Below the pieces are notes generated by a model. The model was not told where the DNA came from. It ran no database searches and saw nothing but the letters and a program-made list of their open reading frames with translations. From Caprella mutica (taxonomy: Eukaryota > Arthropoda > Malacostraca > Amphipoda > Caprellidae), in NCBI GenBank assembly GCA_947561585.1, contig CANNZV010000428.1, positions 780,867 to 844,866 of the forward strand: a stretch of 64,000 nucleotides of DNA. Reading direction: 5' to 3'. Position 1 is the first letter of the stretch, and every line of letters begins with the position of its first letter. Below are positions 57,931 through 64,000 of the stretch, piece after piece. Made by a program: the position numbers and the translations under genes.

Positions 57931-58381
57931 CCGTGCTTGTCGTTTAGGGAGTAGACCAGTTGTATGTTATTATTTTTTCGAGAACTTCGGGTGACGTCAG
58001 CAATATCGAACCAATCACAGCACAGGCTCAGAGTGTCACATTATATGATTCAAAATGTAAACAAACAAAGATGGCGACCCAACGTTAAAAAACGCGACTT
58101 AAAAAATGTTCATTTAAATCTTGTAGAAATACTACTCATAACAGTTCAGAACTCTTCTTTAACTTAAGGAAAGGAAACACGATATTAAAGAATGGGTTTT
58201 AATTTGTGATATAACCTATGTTGAGGAAGAGGCCAAACTTAGTAAATTATCAGAATCAACTATACTATGAAATTGTTTCATATGTGAGGCACATTTCTCT
58301 AGATGGCAGTTCACTAAAATTTTGACTCCATATAAGACCAAACTGAGAAAAGATGCAGTCCGATCTCCATCAGCAGGTAGG
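57931..58381 (+). pseudogene. decayed 5' end of a second P element with THAP exon
   Basis: At about 57944 AGGGAGTAGACCAG resembles the tip region of the MITE at 53973. TGACGTCA follows at 57992 and CCAAT near 58010. From the ATG at 58071 the translation gives a degenerate THAP domain with two in-frame stops and indels: KKCSFKSC, ELFFNLRKG, a damaged Trp region, FICEAHFSRWQFTKILTPYK and KLRKDAV. A GCAG|GTAGGT donor follows at 58376. The tail FTKILTPYKTKLRKDAV aligns with FTRILSPFKKKLKKDAL of the exon at 52327. The rest of the gene was not found. Confidence 0.75.
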
Positions 58382-58825
58382 TACTAATGTTTTCTAACTA
58401 TAGCTATTACTTATTACCCAGGTATCATAGTAATTACTTATCGCCATTCTTGTTCATTCTGGAGTGTTCCAGAGGTGCCAACTTATGAGATGTCCACCTC
58501 CATCGGCCGTTAACTTAAGCATTCAGTTCGCCATTTGCATTCGGCGCGTTAACATGTGTGTGTTTTTTCCTGCTCCCCTAGGCTTAAAGTCTAGTTGTGC
58601 GTGTACAGTGTTTGTGATCGATTAAATTTGTTTTTTTTGTGATCGATTAAATTTGGTTTTTATTCAAGCCTAGATGTTCTCGTATACAGATAAGTGTTTT
58701 TATTATAGCTTTTCTTTTAGTTCTATAGGATATACAATTTTAGCCACTTTCGCCCGTTATTATAAATTTTAAAAAATTGCCTATCCTGCGTAGTACTTGA
58801 ATCAGGTCTTGCTGATAGTTTTTAA
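58382..58825. other. no gene recognised
   Basis: AT-rich. A local direct repeat GTGATCGATTAAATTTG occurs at about 58614 and 58639. Confidence 0.45.
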
Positions 58826-59340
58826 GTGAGCCAGTTAACTACTAACTAGTTATAGGTTATATGCCTATAGTCTCTTTCCAATAATTTCACATCGTGTAAT
58901 TTTCTCTGATTCAGAGATATATATTATATAGACATAGGAATTTCGATAACCCCCTGCTGGACCGAAGACAAACCCTAGAAATTCGTGACCAGGGAAAATC
59001 TAGTTAGTTAGTTCGAAGCCGTGCGTACACTGCAAATATACGCTATATCGTGTATAACTAACTCACTTAATATTTTCGTCCCAAATTTACGGTGACTACT
59101 AACCAGTTAACTACTAATTAGATATAGGCTTAGCTATGCCTATAGAGTCTCTTTTCAAATTTCACATTGTGAAATTCTTCTCTACTAAGAGAAAAATTAT
59201 AGACAGGGGAATTTCGATAACCCCCTGCTAGGATTGATGACTAAAATCTCTAAGAATTCGTGACTAGAGTTACTAGTTAGAATAGATAAAGCCGGAAATT
59301 CGTGACCGTGCTTAAACTGGATATCTCAAAAATACGATAG

Positions 59341-59520
59341 GGTCACATAGGTAAATTGCGGCTCCCAAATTACATTGAAATGTTGCATTGATATCAAAAG
59401 AAGCGCGGTGAATGATATAATTTATTAATATATTATTTTTTAACGTGTGTTTTGAAACTATGATGTTTCTTTTGTTAGAGGCCGCAGTTAGTTAGCGTGC
59501 CGCATTTACCTGCTTGACCC
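59341..59520. mobile_element. mariner-like MITE, copy 2
   Basis: 180 bp, tips GGGTCACATAGGTAAATTGC and CATTTACCTGCTTGACCC, flanked by TA. Confidence 0.75.
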
Positions 59521-60557
59521 TATATCTAGTAACTATTTAACTCTTTTAGAGAAAAAGATCAGCTGTGCTTTCAAGAAACTATTCGCTTGTAAGGAGTCAC
59601 CATGAACTAAAATAAAAGACTACCAACAAACAATCTAAACCTCTAAATGGCAAGGATATAAATATCATTTAGAAAGATAGAATATATTTATTAGAATGCT
59701 ACATAATTGTGGTAGCATGTTATTGTTAAAGTAATTCCCCCAAATGAAGCAGGTCTCTCAGCGTTACTGCTCTATCCCCGTGATGACTGAGATACCTGAA
59801 ATTTAAGAAAGGAATTCAAATATCCAGTCATTTAAATATTGGCTTTAACTTTTAAATAATAAAAAAAATAATGTACAATCATAATTCCCTTATAATAACC
59901 GTGAATCCAATTCTATTATATACTAATTTTAATCAGATTTTAATTATGTTTAATGAGATTAATTTAGAGGGTTAAAGAGTTCTTTATATCTTTATGGATG
60001 AAGAAAAGTAAAGAAAATGAATCCTTAACACTTACATCGTTTGATATTGTAGGTCCTGCACGGAAAACACTTCCATAGCGCTATCTCAGTAGTTGGTCAG
60101 TTTTAGGGTTTCACCAGTGGCCAGTTCATCGCTCCTCGGGCATGACATCTTTCTCACTCCATGTTCAAAATATGGGTCTCCATTAGAGGTCTCATATCGC
60201 AATCGTTAGTCAAAGTTCCGCATTCAAATATAGTGGATTAAACCCTAGCTAGGTAAGCACTTTGATGAGCTGAAGATAGAATGACATATGGAGACTGATA
60301 GCTGTTTGAATGTTCACAGTAGGAGGAGGAGATGACAACTGACTTTTAGCCCCAAACATTCCACAATCACAGGTGCGAAATAAGATGTTGCCAGATTTCT
60401 GCAGGTAAAACAGGGGAAAACAGAGGACGGCGAATCCACTCATTGCTCGATAACTCATTGTAATGGTCAAGGATTCATATGAATTAATATTGAAATGAAG
60501 CAAGAATGGATTCGCGGTCAGTTAAGGAATTATAATATACAACTCTCTTTAAATTTT
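59521..60557. other. no gene recognised
   Basis: DNA between repeat copies 2 and 3. A minus frame at 60249-60503 (84 codons) has no motif. Confidence 0.4.
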
Positions 60558-60959
60558 CGTCACAAATTGGTGACTACCAGTTTACTACTAACTAGCTATA
60601 GGCTTAGCTATGCCTATAGAGTCTCTTTCCAAATTTCACACAGTGAAATTCTTCTCTACTAAGAGAAAAATTATAGACAGGGGAATTTCGATAACCCCCT
60701 GTTAGGTTTGATGACTAAAACCTTAAGAATTCGTGACTAGGGTACTAGTTAGCTAGTTCAAGCCGGAAATTCTTGACCGTGCTTTACTGGATTGAACAAA
60801 TATACACTATATATCGTATAATACTATAACTTTCTTGAACTTCCTTATTATATATTATATGGTAACTTTACATATGTGCAATAATACTCAAAATAAAACA
60901 TTTTAACGGGTACAAAGTGGCGTAAATTGTAAATAATACTTGTTTGTAATCATTGCTTA

Positions 60960-61161
60960 GGGTCCCACAGGTAAATTGCGGTCCAATTGCAGTCTTTGCA
61001 AGAAGTTTTCTAAAACTTTTTGATTCGAATTTTTATTGAAATTTGTTTAGATATCTGAAGTAGCAGAACGCATTCTATATTTTATTATTGTTTGAAGCTA
61101 TGATATTTCTGTGGTTAGAGGACACAGTTAGTTAGTGTATCGCAATTTACCTGCTTTACCC
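60960..61161. mobile_element. mariner-like MITE, copy 3
   Basis: 202 bp, tips GGGTCCCACAGGTAAATTGC and GCAATTTACCTGCTTTACCC, flanked by TA. A lone right end (ATATACCTACTTTACCCTAA) is at about 62070-62090. Confidence 0.7.
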
Positions 61162-62045
61162 TATCTAGCTTATAATTGGTAGCTACTTAAAGATCGATAT
61201 TGCTACTAGTGCTATGTATTCCATTCAAGAAGCACCATGAATTTATGGATACAATTAATAATAATGATCCAGTTAACTACTAACTAGTTATAGGTTATAT
61301 GCCTATAGTCTCTTAACAATAATTTCACATCGTGAAATTTTCTCTGATTCAGAGATATAATATAGACAGTGGAATTTTGAAGAGAAACCCTAAAAATTTT
61401 GTGACTAAGGTAAATCTAGTTAGTTAGTTTGAAGCCGGTATTTTGAGACCGTGCTTTCACTGGAAATATCAAATATACGCTACACTATATTGCGTATAAT
61501 TTTTTAACTCTTTATAAAAATTTCGTCGCTAATTCATGGTGACTACTAACTAGCTTCAGGCTATATGCCTATTGTGTCTCCTTCCATATAAACTCACATT
61601 ATGAAAATTTTCTGTTTCAGAACAATTTGAGAGGGGATTTCGATATTCACTACTATGATTGAAGACAGTCTCTATGAATTTTTAGCTAGGGCAACTAGTT
61701 AGCTATTTTAGGCGGGAATTTGTGACCCGAGCTTGTACTGGCTTCATCTAAGGTACACTAGACATATCGTGTAACTTGAACTTTAGTCTCAGGTACCAAT
61801 ATTAATTTCTTAACAAATACAGACTGTTAATACAACTACAGATATGTTTTACAATTGCATATCCAAGTCTAGTTCTTCAATAAAAATTTTGCCGGAAGCC
61901 GTTAACTTACTAGTTATATGCTAATGCCTACAGTCTCTTCCCAAATGAATTTGCAATGTTAAGTTTTTCTCTGATTCAGAGAATTAACAGGGGAATTTCG
62001 ATAACCTCCTGCTAGGATTCAAGACTGTTCATAGTTTTTCTAGTA

Positions 62046-64000
62046 GGCCAGTTTACTATGTGTCGCAATATACCTACTTTACCCTAATTACCTATATTCC
62101 TCGATACATTCTTCTTTGACTCGGGAATTGACGAAGAGTTGAAAGACTGGCAACAACAGTTCAACCGGAAATTTGGTACACATAGTTACATAAAACCTGT
62201 ATTTCAAAAATTATTTCTTATTTTGGAAATTCAAAAATTAATGTTTATAGGTATGAAGATAGGTCATAGAGAAGAATAATAATTTTCGGTTCAGTTTTCT
62301 CATTCATATATAAGATGTGGAGGACTTCATTTATTTATAAATTTATCTAAAGCCATTGAATCTGAATATCCATTATTAACGTTATTAATTAGAACATTGA
62401 AGAACTGTAGTTGGTTCAATGGAATAAATTTTTCTTGTGGCCTCTATTGATTTTGAAGATGATTACTTTTCTGTCCATATAGAGAATAATACCGTAGATA
62501 TTAGAAATTGGAAAACACTTCTAACTTAAGTGGGTTTAGAGCTAAAGGCTCTACTTGTGAATCATGCAACTTACTTAAGTCATGAATTCTATATTGGGAA
62601 AATTAAGAACTCTACGTACTATTTAATTTACTTAATTGATAGATGAATTCGAGAGAGCACTGTTGTTATTAGTAATGAAAGAAAATTATTTTATTTATTC
62701 CTAATCATTAGAAAGAAATTATTTTAATTGATGCAACAAATTTGAGCAAAATTCTATTAATTGTGACGTTTTTATATTATCAACAGTTGACTCTCTGCCA
62801 TCCAGCAGTTTAATGGGTAGGTTTATTCTTTATAATTTTAGAACGTCTTAAAATTAATGCTCTCAAAATTGTCAATGGTAACTTACAAAAGAAGAGAAAT
62901 TGATGATGATTATCCAGCTTAAAGAATTTAGACACCCTTTCATTACTTCAGTTTCGTAAGCGTTGAAAGTATTTTTGGTTTCAAGCTTTCGATTAAAAGA
63001 TTCTATTCATCATCAGGAGAAGTGTGGAAAACGTGGCCTTCAACTCTGTGTTATATATACCTCTGATAATATGGATTTCCAGTTGAATATAAATCTTTTC
63101 ATCAGTTTAGTAAGCATAACAATAATTCTCAAAGTATTGTACTTAGCTACCACTGATGCATCAACTTGAAGAATGTACATTTCTTATAAATTTATAAATT
63201 TTATTTAAAATTTATTATAATTATTTAATGATAGATGGATTATATAAGCTAAGACTCTACCTCCCACATAATGTACTAGAACTGAAGGCCATTTTTATCC
63301 TGTTGGCAGGGCCTTTTTAAATGACATTAGTTTGTCCACATCAAATATATACTGTCAAGACTAAATATTCAGTCATGCTCTCGTATTAGTTAAAGATTTG
63401 ACAACGTCTGTTAGAAGACTTATTTTCCGTGAAAAAATATACTTTTATCAAAACATTCATGCTGATAAGTAAGTTGGTATTTTGATGGGATTACCGAATA
63501 GTAGCTAATATCTAACGTTTAAAGTATCATGAGGCTTAATAAAATTTAGGAAGACCAAGTGCAACAGTATTCATTACCCTTTTGCGGTACAAATCAGTAT
63601 CATGTGTTATTAGTGCAGAATTTCGCCAACCTCTATAAACAACATAGCTAGATCACAAGTGGTATATTTCTTGAGTAGACGAAAATTGATCCATGCAATT
63701 TAATGATGTAATTATTAATGTAAAGTTTTCTTATATACTGGATTATCTATAGTGAAATCGCTTGCAGTAAAGAGTGTTAGTTATGAATAGTGCAGGTATC
63801 CTGATACCAATTAAAATAAAATCTAATAAGACTAACCACTCACATGTACAAATGATCTTGGATGTTTCTTTAGTTTTGAATAGAAATTATTTCTCTCTGG
63901 AGGTATTATTAATTGATGAGATACGGTACAAGCTCATGATATACATCTAGTTCCAACTTTCAAGTTATGGATGTATAAAGATTTTGTATCATGAAGAGAC
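62046..64000. other. no gene recognised
   Basis: AT-rich. The 68-codon frame at 62963-63169 has no motif or splice support. Confidence 0.4.

Larger units (their letters stand above)
58826..62045. repeat. series of about 260-bp repeats with conserved hairpins, six copies
   Basis: Copies at about 58826-59060, 59085-59335, 60558-60812, 61266-61505, 61530-61780 and 61890-62045 (partial), all in the same orientation. Shared order: CAGTTAACTACTAACTAG, GCCTATAGTCTCTT, hairpin TTTCAC-N3-GTGAAA, hairpin TCTCTGATTCAGAGA (or TTCTCTACTAAGAGAA), GGGGAATTTCGATAACCCC, then AAGCCGG and GACCGTGCTT. MITEs interrupt the series. No coding potential. Confidence 0.75.

Noticed and set aside
58826..62045. Hammerhead ribozymes in the 260-bp repeats
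   Set aside because: TTGATGAC and GAAA occur but I could not assemble the full conserved core and three stems in one copy.

Overview
This is eukaryotic, AT-rich nuclear DNA, and almost all of it is transposable elements and tandem repeats. It contains an N gap, GT-AG introns, Penelope-like and LINE retroelements, three piggyBac elements, a P-superfamily (THAP-type) element and many small terminal-inverted-repeat (TIR) elements. This suggests an arthropod, most likely an insect. A hemipteran would fit, but that is a guess from the element mix. I found no host housekeeping gene, tRNA, rRNA or CRISPR array.

Layout. 0-7 kb: an array-ended, Mutator-like non-autonomous element, then a 50-bp satellite (about 40 copies, with a 398-bp higher-order period) and two blocks of a 22-bp satellite. 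6.9-9.9 kb: a Penelope-like element as a head-to-head inverted repeat, with a 5'-truncated LINE inserted in one arm and an assembly gap in the other. 10-16 kb: short tandem repeats, a second array-ended element and an 18-bp minisatellite. 16.8-20.3 kb: piggyBac 1, with a P-like MITE nested in it. 21-32 kb: MITEs, including a Russian-doll nest at 27-29 kb. 35.7-39.1 kb: a decayed hAT-like element that split a minisatellite.

39.3-52.7 kb holds the main structure. It is a 13.4-kb P-superfamily transposon with matching TIRs and a 7-bp target duplication. It carries a multi-exon minus-strand transposase gene with an N-terminal THAP exon. piggyBac 2 has landed in the catalytic exon and piggyBac 3 in the first large intron. 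53.3-56.6 kb is a 3.2-kb array-ended element that collected three P-like MITEs. 58 kb has a decayed THAP exon of another P lineage. 58.8-62 kb is an interrupted series of about 260-bp repeats with conserved hairpins. The last 2 kb show nothing recognisable.

Common threads. (1) The ends of the P element and of its small relatives carry TGACGTCA, or a close variant, usually 58-103 bp inside the tip. (2) Each piggyBac has its own 16-18 bp dyad repeated at both ends, and in piggyBac 1 and 2 also before the transposase gene. (3) Several non-autonomous elements end in arrays of about 15-17 bp units. (4) At 27 kb two same-orientation MITE copies appear to have moved together as a composite transposon.
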